Source of the DNA: BJGV01 sp965205785
Lineage (GTDB): Bacteria > Pseudomonadota > Gammaproteobacteria > Burkholderiales > Nitrosomonadaceae
Reading direction: 5' to 3'
DNA: 64,000 bases
Assembly (NCBI GenBank): GCA_965205785.1
Contig: OZ242188.1
Span: 1,612,001 to 1,676,000 of the forward strand
The notes under the pieces are model-generated. The model did not search any database and had not been told where the DNA came from. It saw only the letters and a program-made list of their open reading frames with translations. The translations under genes were made by a program, and so were the position numbers. Shown here piece after piece: positions 36,638 to 44,460 of this stretch (the stretch's first letter is position 1; every line of letters starts with the position of its first letter).

Positions 36638-37594
36638 ATGCAATCCGAATCTGAATCTCAGTCAGTGTCCCAGCAGCCTTCGGTCCCGCCTCCAAATATT
36701 GAATTTAAGGCCTTAGCTTTAGTCATTCTTATGGTAGTAATAGTATCTGCTTCACTTGCATATGTGATGTATGCACGTGGGGTGTTTGAAAGTACGCAGC
36801 AGGTAGTATTAATTGCAGATGATTCTGAAGGTGTTATTGTTGGGATGGATCTGACATTCTCAGGTTTTCCAATTGGGCGTGTTCGGCGCATTGAGCTTTC
36901 CGATGAAGGAAAAGCTCGTATTGTGGTTGACGTGGCACGAAAAGATGCCAAGTGGATCCGTACCAGTAGTGTGTTTACTATGGAACGCGGTATGGTAGGT
37001 GATACTCGTTTGCGTGTATTTTCAGGTGTATTGACTGACCCACCACTACCTGATGGTGCTATTCGAACCGTTCTGTTAGGTGATGCTACATCAGAAATCC
37101 CACATCTAGTAGACACTATGCGTTCATTGCTTGAAAACTTAGAAAATATGACAAAGTCAGGTTCCAGTTTGAGAGCAAGTTTGGATAATATGCAGGCTGT
37201 TACACAAAACCTAAAGGGGCCATATGGAGGACTTGGGGTTGTATTAGGTGGTGATGATAATGCGCAAAAAATTATTACAGCACTAGATCACATTAACACT
37301 TTGTTAGCTAAAACTGATTCACGAGTTTTTGGTGCTGATGGAGTGATGGATGAATCACAGGCTGCAATATCTCAGGTAAATGAGCTATTAAGTGATGTGC
37401 GTACAAGTCTTAAAAGTGTAGATGTTGTACTTGCCCAAGCACAAGTTATTGGTTCCAATGCAGAGGTAGCTTCTACTGATCTTGTGGTGTTAAGAGAACA
37501 AGTTGAGGCGAGTTTGCGAAAGGTTGAACATTTAGTGAACGAAATAAACCGTAAATGGCCTTTATCTCGTGATACAGAACTAAAACTACCATGA
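36638..37594 (+). CDS. MlaD-family (MCE domain) lipid-binding protein
   Basis: Inner-membrane-anchored periplasmic protein with one N-terminal helix (about residues 26-47) and a single MCE domain (about 55-130, with GVIVGMDLTFSGFPIGRVRRI), followed by a long helical region to the end. MCE proteins form hexameric rings that carry phospholipids between membranes. At 318 residues it is longer than E. coli MlaD (183) and resembles the betaproteobacterial type. Its stop overlaps the start of the following lipoprotein gene by 4 bases. Confidence 0.87.
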   Translation: MQSESESQSVSQQPSVPPPNIEFKALALVILMVVIVSASLAYVMYARGVFESTQQVVLIADDSEGVIVGMDLTFSGFPIGRVRRIELSDEGKARIVVDVARKDAKWIRTSSVFTMERGMVGDTRLRVFSGVLTDPPLPDGAIRTVLLGDATSEIPHLVDTMRSLLENLENMTKSGSSLRASLDNMQAVTQNLKGPYGGLGVVLGGDDNAQKIITALDHINTLLAKTDSRVFGADGVMDESQAAISQVNELLSDVRTSLKSVDVVLAQAQVIGSNAEVASTDLVVLREQVEASLRKVEHLVNEINRKWPLSRDTELKLP

Positions 37595-38247
37595 AAGTCT
37601 TATTTGCTATATTAATGTTTGGACTCGTTGGGTGTGCTAGCAAAGATATGCCACCCCCTAACTGGCAACTAAACGCACACAGTTCACTTAATAGCTCAGT
37701 TACAGCTTACCTAGTAGGAAACACTAAGATTGCTAATTTGGAGTTTGCCAGGGTGCGTGCAGAGATAGCCAGCACTGGACGTACTGACATACTAGCACGG
37801 GTTGAACTGGTGCGTTGTGCAGCATATGTAGCAAGCTTAGAGTCTAAAGACTGTGTAGCCTTCCAGAAGCTTTTAAATGATGCTGCTGATTCAGAAAGAG
37901 TTTATGCTGATTATTTGGCAGGGCACTGGATAGATTTGAATACTGCTTTGCTACCTACACAACACCGTGGAGTCGTTGCTGGTAAAGACGAAGTACTTAG
38001 TTCTATTGAAGATCCGTTATCACGTCTTGTCGCAGCTGGTGTGTTATTTAAGTTAGGACGAACAACACCTGACCTAGTCATACTTGCCATAAAGACTGCT
38101 TCAGAGCAAGGTTGGCGCCGTCCTCTTCTTGCATGGTTAGGTGTTGCAATTAGGAGAGCAGAAGAATTGGGGAATAATGAAGAAGTTCTACGTATTCAGA
38201 GACGAATTGATCTAGTCATGGAGAGTACTGAGAAGCGTAATCATTAG
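37591..38247 (+). CDS. MCE-operon lipoprotein
   Basis: A 218-residue lipoprotein with a signal ending in the lipobox FGLVGC (Cys-15). The rest is soluble and helix-rich. It overlaps the MCE gene by 4 bases (ATGA), so it is translated with it. MCE operons in betaproteobacteria often end in a small outer-membrane lipoprotein, and this position suggests that role. I do not recognise the domain; it does not look like the PqiC/DUF330 type. Confidence 0.72.
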   Translation: MKVLFAILMFGLVGCASKDMPPPNWQLNAHSSLNSSVTAYLVGNTKIANLEFARVRAEIASTGRTDILARVELVRCAAYVASLESKDCVAFQKLLNDAADSERVYADYLAGHWIDLNTALLPTQHRGVVAGKDEVLSSIEDPLSRLVAAGVLFKLGRTTPDLVILAIKTASEQGWRRPLLAWLGVAIRRAEELGNNEEVLRIQRRIDLVMESTEKRNH

Positions 38248-38967
38248 TTTCATTTGTTTTTTTAAATAATTCTTATAGAAGCTTTATTGTTTACTAATAA
38301 AATTAATAATAGTGTGATTCAGCTGATAAGTTGGATTATAGATAAGGAAAAATTTAGCTTGACTTTTTGTAGTAAGTTTGCCTTTATTTCACCTAGTAAT
38401 CCACATTTGTTGTTTTAACCGTATAAACATATAGCGGAAACCCGCATGGGCCTTGATTATAAAGGTAACTATATGTTTTACAAGAATAAATTCTGAGTTT
38501 AAAATTTAATCTAATTAAGAAATATCCTTATGAAAGGGTACCTTAACAACTGTAAACGCAAATAATCCACAAACTTATCCACAGCAACTGTGGACAAGGA
38601 AATAAAGCAAAAAAATTATATTTTTGCTTAGGTAAGAATTAACTTTACTATCTGTAGTAAAAATTATTCTATGTCATTATTAAACGAAGCTTCTTAGGTA
38701 TAAATGATTGGTAATGTTTGGAAAGGAAGTACTTTAGCTAAATTAAGTATTACTTTTTTTATTTGGTGGTATTTAATTAAAGTAAGCAGTAATGTAGACC
38801 ATCTCTGTTGCATTACATTATTAATAATGATTCAAAAAATACAACCATTTAATAATTCGTACGAGTTCGTACGAGTTCAAAAGTGCAGGTATTGTGGTTG
38901 GTTAGCAAAATAGTAAGGTGAGAGAACTTTTAGAGATTAAAAATTCGAGAATTTAACTAGTTTGCGT

Positions 38968-38973
38968 TATAAT
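38968..38973 (+). promoter_or_regulatory. -10 element of the adk promoter
   Basis: A perfect TATAAT lies 80 bases before the adk start. No good -35 sits at the right distance (the best is TTCGAG, 18 bases upstream). A transcript starting about 38980 would include the leader hairpin at 39005-39028. Confidence 0.45.
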
Positions 38974-39004
38974 TCATAGGCGTTACAGAAATAAATGCTA
39001 TTTG

Positions 39005-39036
39005 TTCCCCAGCTGTTACAGTGGGGAATTTTATTT
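39005..39036 (+). terminator. Terminator-like hairpin in the adk leader
   Basis: Arms TTCCCCA (39005-39011) and TGGGGAA (39022-39028) form seven perfect pairs, with an inner CTG-TTA-CAG extension past a one-base bulge. They are followed directly by TTTTATTT. It looks like a rho-independent terminator but ends only 18-25 bases before the adk start, so it would stop transcription from the TATAAT at 38968 unless read through. An attenuator is the simplest reading. Confidence 0.55.
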
Positions 39037-39053
39037 AGAAGTGGAGAATAATC

Positions 39054-39707
39054 ATACGAATCATTTTATTAGGCGGACCTGGTGCGGGAAAAGGTACGCA
39101 AGCAAATTACTTAAAGGAGCGATTTGAAATTCCACAGATTTCAACCGGTGACATGTTACGTGCCGCGGTTAATAGGGGTACTGAGTTAGGACTTGCTGCA
39201 AAGAAAATTATGGATACGGGAGAGTTGGTGCCTGATGACATTATCATTAATTTGGTAAAAGAGCGTATTTTACAAGCTGATTGTAAAAATGGTTTTTTAT
39301 TCGATGGTTTTCCTCGTACCATCCCACAGGCAGATGCAATGAAAGCTGCTGGTGTACTGGTAGACTATGTAATCGAAATCAATGTGGCTGATTCAGAAAT
39401 TGTTAAGCGTATGACGGGTCGTAGAGTACATCCAGCATCGGGTCGTACTTATCATGTTATATTCAATATGCCGAAGTCTGAAGGGAAAGATGATGTTACA
39501 GGAGAGCCATTAATACAGCGTGATGATGATAGCGAAGAGACTGTAAAGAAAAGGCTTGAGGTTTATCATAAACAGACTAAACCATTAGTAGAATATTATT
39601 CCAGATGGTCAGTTAGTGACGAGAAAGGTGCTCCTGAGTATGTAAGAATAGATGGAATTGGATCTGTTGAAAACATTCGTAGCCGAATTTTTTCAGTACT
39701 TAGTTAA
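39054..39707 (+). CDS. adk: Adenylate kinase with a non-canonical AUA start
   Basis: Interconverts ATP, ADP and AMP. Residues 2-15 read RIILLGGPGAGKGT, with the P-loop at 7-15, and STGDMLRAAV follows at 30. The long-LID region (RRVHPASGRTYHV) lacks zinc cysteines. The total of 218 codons gives 217 residues, near E. coli at 214. The first in-frame ATG, at 39153, would remove the P-loop. Between the in-frame TAG at 39036 and that ATG there is no ATG, GTG, TTG or CTG. The ATA at 39054 takes the exact place of the usual first methionine and has GGAG 7 bases upstream, so AUA initiation is the best reading. kdsB, the usual upstream neighbour in betaproteobacteria, is missing. Confidence 0.9.
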   Translation: MRIILLGGPGAGKGTQANYLKERFEIPQISTGDMLRAAVNRGTELGLAAKKIMDTGELVPDDIIINLVKERILQADCKNGFLFDGFPRTIPQADAMKAAGVLVDYVIEINVADSEIVKRMTGRRVHPASGRTYHVIFNMPKSEGKDDVTGEPLIQRDDDSEETVKKRLEVYHKQTKPLVEYYSRWSVSDEKGAPEYVRIDGIGSVENIRSRIFSVLS

Positions 39708-39783
39708 CTAGTATAGTATGTGAAGATAGGTATTAGCAGGAGTTTGGGTAATACAGTATGGGTTTTAACAAATAGGGGAAAAC

Positions 39784-41043
39784 ATGGCAGTAAAAAATGC
39801 ATTTTATGCTCAGTCTGGTGGTGTAACTGCTGTTATCAATGCGTCTGCTGCTGGTGTTATCGAAACCGCGCGGAAAAATAAAGGAAAAATTGGAAAGATC
39901 TATGCTGGAAGAAACGGGATTATTGGTGCCCTGACTGAAGATTTGATTGATACCGGTAAAGATAGTAATGCGGCTATCAGGGCGTTATGTGATACACCAT
40001 CTGGTGCATTTGGTTCTTGCAGATACAAACTAAAAAGTCTTGATCAAAATAGACGTGAATATGAGCGCCTGATTGAAGTTTTCAAAGCGCATAATATTGG
40101 CTATTTCTTTTATAATGGCGGTGGTGATTCTGCTGATACTTGTTTGAAGGTATCGCAAATAGCTAAAAAATTGGGTTATCCAGTACAGGCAATTCATGTT
40201 CCAAAGACTGTGGATAATGATTTACCAATTACTGATTGTTGTCCTGGTTTTGGTTCAGTAGCAAAATATATTGCTGTATCTACGCGGGAAGCAAGTTTTG
40301 ATGTGGCTAGTATGTCAAAAACATCAACAAAGGTTTTTGTATTGGAAGTAATGGGGCGGCATGCGGGATGGATTGCAGCAGCAGGTGGTCTTGCATCTGA
40401 TAAAGACTGTGAGATCCCCATTGTTATTTTGTTTCCAGAAGTTACTTTTAACAAGAAGAGATTTCTTGCAAAGGTAAAAAAATGTGTTAATGAATTTGGT
40501 TATTGCTCTGTAGTAGTTTCAGAGGGAGTCAAGGATGCAAAAGGAAACTTTCTCTCTGACCAAGGATTACGTGATGCCTTTGGTCATGCACAACTGGGAG
40601 GTGTAGCACCGGTAGTTGCAAATATTATTAAAGATGGATTAGGATTTAAATATCATTGGGGTGTGGCAGATTATTTACAGCGTGCGGCTCGCCACATTGC
40701 ATCTAAAACTGATGTAGATCAGGCATATGCAATGGGTAAGGCTGCAGTAGAATTTGCTATCAAGGGACATAATGCAGTGATGCCAACGATTAATCGTTTA
40801 TCTAATAAGCCTTATAAATGGAAGATAGGAATGGCGCAGCTTTCTAAGGTGGCAAACGTAGAAAAAATGATGCCAGCTAATTTTATTACGAAGGACGGAT
40901 TTGGTATCACGGAAAGATGTCGCACATATCTGGTGCCACTGATTAAGGGTGAAGATTATCCTCCTTATAAGGATGGTTTGCCTAAGTATGTACGACTTAA
41001 AAATATTGGTGTTAAGAGAAAATTAGGTAATTTTAAGATTTAA
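39784..41043 (+). CDS. pfp: Pyrophosphate-dependent 6-phosphofructokinase
   Basis: Phosphorylates fructose 6-phosphate with pyrophosphate, reversibly, in place of the ATP enzyme. The GGGDS motif at 112-116 has the aspartate that blocks ATP binding, and PKTVDND at 140-146 has lysine where ATP enzymes have glycine (PGTIDND); both mark PPi use. The 419 residues fit the group. A ribosome binding site AGGGGAAA precedes the ATG. It lies between adk and the H+-pyrophosphatase gene, so the cluster handles ATP, AMP and PPi together. Confidence 0.93.
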   Translation: MAVKNAFYAQSGGVTAVINASAAGVIETARKNKGKIGKIYAGRNGIIGALTEDLIDTGKDSNAAIRALCDTPSGAFGSCRYKLKSLDQNRREYERLIEVFKAHNIGYFFYNGGGDSADTCLKVSQIAKKLGYPVQAIHVPKTVDNDLPITDCCPGFGSVAKYIAVSTREASFDVASMSKTSTKVFVLEVMGRHAGWIAAAGGLASDKDCEIPIVILFPEVTFNKKRFLAKVKKCVNEFGYCSVVVSEGVKDAKGNFLSDQGLRDAFGHAQLGGVAPVVANIIKDGLGFKYHWGVADYLQRAARHIASKTDVDQAYAMGKAAVEFAIKGHNAVMPTINRLSNKPYKWKIGMAQLSKVANVEKMMPANFITKDGFGITERCRTYLVPLIKGEDYPPYKDGLPKYVRLKNIGVKRKLGNFKI

Positions 41044-41171
41044 ATTAAGTAGTAATTCAGATAGTGTTGAAATTATTTTTTTGAGAAATGGAAAACTATT
41101 CCTAATGTGGGATTACTAGACCGATATCCTTCATATATTTACAGATGGTCTGACTTTAATTGGAGATTCAA

Positions 41172-43205
41172 ATGGTTCTTGGTTTAATCATTGCTATTGG
41201 TTGCGCGATAGCCGCTTGTATATATGGAGCGTCATCGATCAAATGGATTTTAGCCTTGCCAAGCGGAAATGAGCGCATGCGTGAGATTGCTACGGCAATT
41301 GAACAAGGTGCTTCTGCTTATCTGAATCGGCAATACAGAACAATTGGCATTGTAGGTGTAGTTTTGCTGGTAGTTATTTTTGCCACCTTAGGTTGGGAGA
41401 CTGCTATAGGTTTTGCTATCGGTGCATTTTTATCAGGTCTTGCTGGCTTTATCGGAATGAATGTATCTGTTAAGGCTAATTCACGAACTGCAGAAGCTGC
41501 AAAAGGAGGAATCAGTCCAGCACTAGATGTGGCTTTTAGGGGAGGAGCAATTACCGGAATGCTGGTTGTCGGCCTGGGTCTTCTAGGGGTAGCTGGGTAT
41601 TTTGCATTTCTTACTGCAATAGGTGTTGCCTCATCAGATGCTATACACGCACTAGTGGGACTAGCTTTTGGTAGTTCACTAATTTCTATTTTTGCCCGTC
41701 TTGGTGGTGGCATATTTACCAAGGGTGCCGATGTAGGTGCTGACTTAGTGGGTAAAGTTGAGGCTGGTATTCCTGAAGATGATCCTAGAAACCCTGCAGT
41801 TATTGCAGATAATGTAGGGGATAATGTAGGTGATTGTGCTGGGATGGCCGCTGATTTGTTTGAAACCTATGCTGTGACTATTATCGCAACCATGCTACTA
41901 GGCGGACTTTTGATTGAGAATGCTGGTACGAGTGCCATACTCTATCCGCTGGTTCTGGGTGGCTTCTCAATAATTGCCTCAATAATAGGTTGTTATTTTG
42001 TTAAAGCACGTGAAGGTGGAAAGATTATGAACGCGTTGTACCGTGGGCTAGGTGTTGCAGGTGGCTTGGCGGCAGTTCTCTATTTACCTATTACGGCTGT
42101 GATGATGAGTGGTGGAATTATTATTGGAGGTGAAGAGACTTCATGGTTCAGTGTATACCTTGCTGGGCTGGTTGGTCTTGTGTTGACTGCAGCAATGGTT
42201 TGGATTACCGAATATTACACATCAACAGAATTTAAACCAGTTCAGCATATCGCTGAAGCATCTAGTACTGGCCACGGAACTAACGTAATTGCAGGCTTGG
42301 GTGTTTCTATGAGATCTACAGCTTGGCCGGTAATAGTTGTGTGTCTTGCTATCTGGTGTGCATATGGGCTAGCTGGATTATATGGCATAGCAATTGCTGC
42401 AACATCAATGTTATCTATGGCTGGTATTATTGTAGCGCTTGATGCTTACGGACCGATTACTGATAACGCCGGCGGTATAGCTGAAATGGCTGGCTTGCCA
42501 AAAGAGATACGTGATATTACTGATCCGCTTGATGCAGTTGGCAATACTACAAAAGCTGTGACAAAAGGTTATGCTATAGGTTCTGCAGGTTTAGCTGCAT
42601 TAGTTCTATTTGCTGATTACACCAATGCACTTTCTGTCGGAGGTAAACTTGTTACCTTTGATCTGTCCAATCACATGGTTATCATTGGTTTATTTATTGG
42701 AGGTATGGTGCCATATCTGTTTGGTGCAATGGCAATGGAAGCCGTTGGTCGGGCTGCCGGGTCAGTAGTTATAGAAGTACGCCGTCAGTTTAAGGAAATA
42801 CCAGGAATCATGGAAGGCACTGGTAAGCCAGATTATTCCAGGGCCGTAGATATGGTAACCAGAGCAGCTATAAAAGAGATGATTGTTCCTTCTCTCTTAC
42901 CAGTAGCAATACCGCTGATTGTTGGTGTTTTGCTTGGACCCGTGGCTTTGGGCGGTGTATTGATTGGGGCCATTATTACCGGAATTTTTGTAGCGATTTC
43001 GATGACTGCTGGCGGTGGCGCCTGGGACAATGCCAAGAAATATATTGAGGATGGGAATTTTGGCGGCAAAGGTTCTGAGGCACATAAGGCTGCTGTGACA
43101 GGTGATACGGTTGGAGATCCTTATAAAGATACTGCCGGCCCTGCTATTAACCCTCTAATTAAAATCATGAATATTGTTGCACTTTTAATTGTTCCATTGC
43201 TATAA
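41172..43205 (+). CDS. hppA: Membrane H+-translocating pyrophosphatase, K+-independent type
   Basis: Integral membrane pump that couples PPi hydrolysis or synthesis to proton movement. From the ATG at 41172, with GGAG 6 bases upstream, the length is 677; a TTG four codons earlier is poorer. About 16 membrane helices are predicted. The catalytic motifs DVGADLVGKVE and DNVGDNVGDCAG (about 187-224) are intact. The segment GNTTKAVTKG has lysine at the position that is alanine in K+-dependent enzymes, so the K+-independent class is inferred. A strong terminator follows. Confidence 0.95.
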   Translation: MVLGLIIAIGCAIAACIYGASSIKWILALPSGNERMREIATAIEQGASAYLNRQYRTIGIVGVVLLVVIFATLGWETAIGFAIGAFLSGLAGFIGMNVSVKANSRTAEAAKGGISPALDVAFRGGAITGMLVVGLGLLGVAGYFAFLTAIGVASSDAIHALVGLAFGSSLISIFARLGGGIFTKGADVGADLVGKVEAGIPEDDPRNPAVIADNVGDNVGDCAGMAADLFETYAVTIIATMLLGGLLIENAGTSAILYPLVLGGFSIIASIIGCYFVKAREGGKIMNALYRGLGVAGGLAAVLYLPITAVMMSGGIIIGGEETSWFSVYLAGLVGLVLTAAMVWITEYYTSTEFKPVQHIAEASSTGHGTNVIAGLGVSMRSTAWPVIVVCLAIWCAYGLAGLYGIAIAATSMLSMAGIIVALDAYGPITDNAGGIAEMAGLPKEIRDITDPLDAVGNTTKAVTKGYAIGSAGLAALVLFADYTNALSVGGKLVTFDLSNHMVIIGLFIGGMVPYLFGAMAMEAVGRAAGSVVIEVRRQFKEIPGIMEGTGKPDYSRAVDMVTRAAIKEMIVPSLLPVAIPLIVGVLLGPVALGGVLIGAIITGIFVAISMTAGGGAWDNAKKYIEDGNFGGKGSEAHKAAVTGDTVGDPYKDTAGPAINPLIKIMNIVALLIVPLL

Positions 43206-43222
43206 ATATTTATAATCATTTT

Positions 43223-43261
43223 AAAAAGCACACCTGGTAAATCTGGGTGTGCTTTTTTTTT
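43223..43261 (+). terminator. Rho-independent terminator after hppA
   Basis: AAAAAGCACACC (43223-43234) pairs perfectly with GGTGTGCTTTTT (43246-43257) across an 11-base loop and runs into a tract of nine T. It lies 17 bases after the hppA stop and is the clearest terminator in the window. Confidence 0.92.
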
Positions 43262-43323
43262 GAGTTTAAATATTGATCACCAATTTTATTACTTGCTTTT
43301 CATTTGGTAGTCGCTTTCTAATG

Positions 43324-43746
43324 TTATTTTATAGAGTTTAGTTGATTATCAGTTGGCATAGGCTTGCCGTCACTAAGCGCAATCCAGCCACGAATGATAC
43401 GGTAAGATACCCATATGCCAGCACCAGTTGTAATGATCCAGGAGAGCGGAATGCCAAACACTGTCATGATTAAGATCACAGCGATTATCACCCACAACAA
43501 TGCAAACCAAAAGGTACGTATCTGCCAGCTAAAATGAGAGTCAAGATGTGTGTATCGTACAGCATCTCGCTTTACGTAGTTGATGATAATAGCAATGATT
43601 GAGGGCCAGCTAGTCAGGAAAGCCGTAATAACAAACGCTGATCCAATTAGACCCATAATGACACTTAGAGCGTGGAGCGCATAAATTATATGCGTTAGTA
43701 GAATTAAATTATCTTGAGGAATGGTTGGTACTAGACGCTCTGACAT
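43324..43746 (-). CDS. DUF4870-like small membrane protein
   Basis: A 140-residue protein with three or four hydrophobic segments and the pattern INYVKRDAVRYTHLDSHFSWQIRTFW followed by two helices and IRGWIALSDGKPMP (quoted in parts: residues 55-80 and 118-131). This resembles the betaproteobacterial DUF4870-type transmembrane family of unknown function. It is a single gene convergent with hppA. The initiating ATG is preceded by an AGAGG-type site. Confidence 0.75.
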   Translation of the reverse strand: MSERLVPTIPQDNLILLTHIIYALHALSVIMGLIGSAFVITAFLTSWPSIIAIIINYVKRDAVRYTHLDSHFSWQIRTFWFALLWVIIAVILIMTVFGIPLSWIITTGAGIWVSYRIIRGWIALSDGKPMPTDNQLNSIK

Positions 43747-43880
43747 GATTTACCTCTATGGCCCTGAGAAATTGCAAAGATAGGATATTTAGATAAATCA
43801 AATATTAACAATTTTCATTTTATGTTTTTATTTTGTTATGTATAAATAAATTAGTATTAAACTTTTTAAACTATAGTAAT

Positions 43881-44042
43881 TTATTCTGTATTATTTGTAT
43901 CGGTCAGTTCAGTTGATTGCTCAAGATCATCGCCAGACTGTGATTTCGATTTGTCCAGTTTGCGTTGTCTTTTCTCTTCTTGTTTTTTCTTTTTTGCCAG
44001 ATCTCGTTGACGTTTTTCGTATTGAAAATTAGGTCGTGCCAA
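43881..44042 (-). CDS. Small, highly charged protein (53 residues)
   Basis: A reading frame of 53 codons starting at TTG with a strong AAGGAG site 6-7 bases upstream. The N-terminal half is very basic (MARPNFQYEKRQRDLAKKKK, then QEEKRQRKL) and the C-terminal half acidic (SGDDLEQSTELTDTNNTE). The opening resembles a small uncharacterised proteobacterial protein I recall starting MARPN-F/Y-Q-x-EKRQ, which supports a real gene. A nucleic-acid-binding role is possible from charge only. Confidence 0.6.
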   Translation of the reverse strand: MARPNFQYEKRQRDLAKKKKQEEKRQRKLDKSKSQSGDDLEQSTELTDTNNTE

Positions 44043-44249
44043 TTTGTTACTCCTTAAGATATATTTTAAAGAAATAGAAGAAAGTTTGTTCTTTGCTTTA
44101 TATTATTTTACGCGGAAATAAGAAAATTATCTAAACATACATACAGATTTTCCGCTATTATTAATATAATCATAAAGTTTATATAAGTATATTAGGTATA
44201 GTTATTACTATTTGGAGAATATAAATTGAGTTAAAACGGGAGGATAAAG

Positions 44250-44387
44250 ATGTGGTTTTTTGTATACGCGCTCATCTCAGTCATCATCATCATCCTACAT
44301 TATGTCGGTGTGTTAGCTAGGAATAATCTACAATGGTTAGTTTATATATTAGTTGCAACTATTATTCCTGCTATTATCTGGTTATAG
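44250..44387 (+). CDS. Small membrane protein (45 residues)
   Basis: ATG at 44250 has GGGAGG 7 bases upstream, one of the strongest ribosome binding sites in the window. The 45 residues form two hydrophobic helices (about 3-21 and 27-45) joined by a short polar turn, VLARNNLQ. It is a single gene between the 53-residue gene and the cysteine desulfurase. I know no family; coding capacity is inferred from the binding site and helix pattern. Confidence 0.5.
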   Translation: MWFFVYALISVIIIILHYVGVLARNNLQWLVYILVATIIPAIIWL

Positions 44388-44460
44388 GGAAAGGTAGAAA
44401 GGGAAATTTTTAATAATTTTAGAACCGAAATAGATTTTATTTTTTCAAAATACTCCAGCT

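Larger units (their letters stand above)
38248..39053. other. AT-rich non-coding region with a DnaA-box cluster
   Basis: An 806-base region before adk without a convincing gene. DnaA-box-like sequences are TAATCCACA (38397-38405), TAATCCACA (38563-38571), the perfect box TTATCCACA (38575-38583) and TTGTCCACA on the minus strand (38589-38597). The last two form a near-perfect inverted repeat, CTTATCCACAG and CTGTGGACAAG, with a 3-base spacer. Directly after comes an AT-only-loop hairpin with arms AAGCAAAAA and TTTTTGCTT (38605-38629). A 10-base unit TTCGTACGAG is repeated in tandem at 38856-38875. dnaA itself is not in the window, so this is origin-like or regulatory, not a proven origin. Confidence 0.5.

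Noticed and set aside
36658..37116. 152-residue minus-strand frame opposite the MCE gene
   Set aside because: Antisense shadow with low-complexity threonine and serine content; the MCE frame is clearly the real one.
38704..38913. A 69-residue reading frame in the gap before adk, with cysteines near its end (CRYCGW)
   Set aside because: It runs through the tandem 10-base repeat, has no ribosome binding site, and matches no family I know. The CRYCGW end is suggestive of a zinc ribbon but too little to call a gene.
40208..40218. TGTGGATAA within pfp
   Set aside because: It is the coding sequence of the conserved KTVDND motif, so its presence is explained by the protein.
44104..44160. Inverted repeat GCGGAAA and TTTCCGC between the two small genes
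   Set aside because: The loop is about 35 bases and no T-run follows, so neither a terminator nor an operator can be supported.
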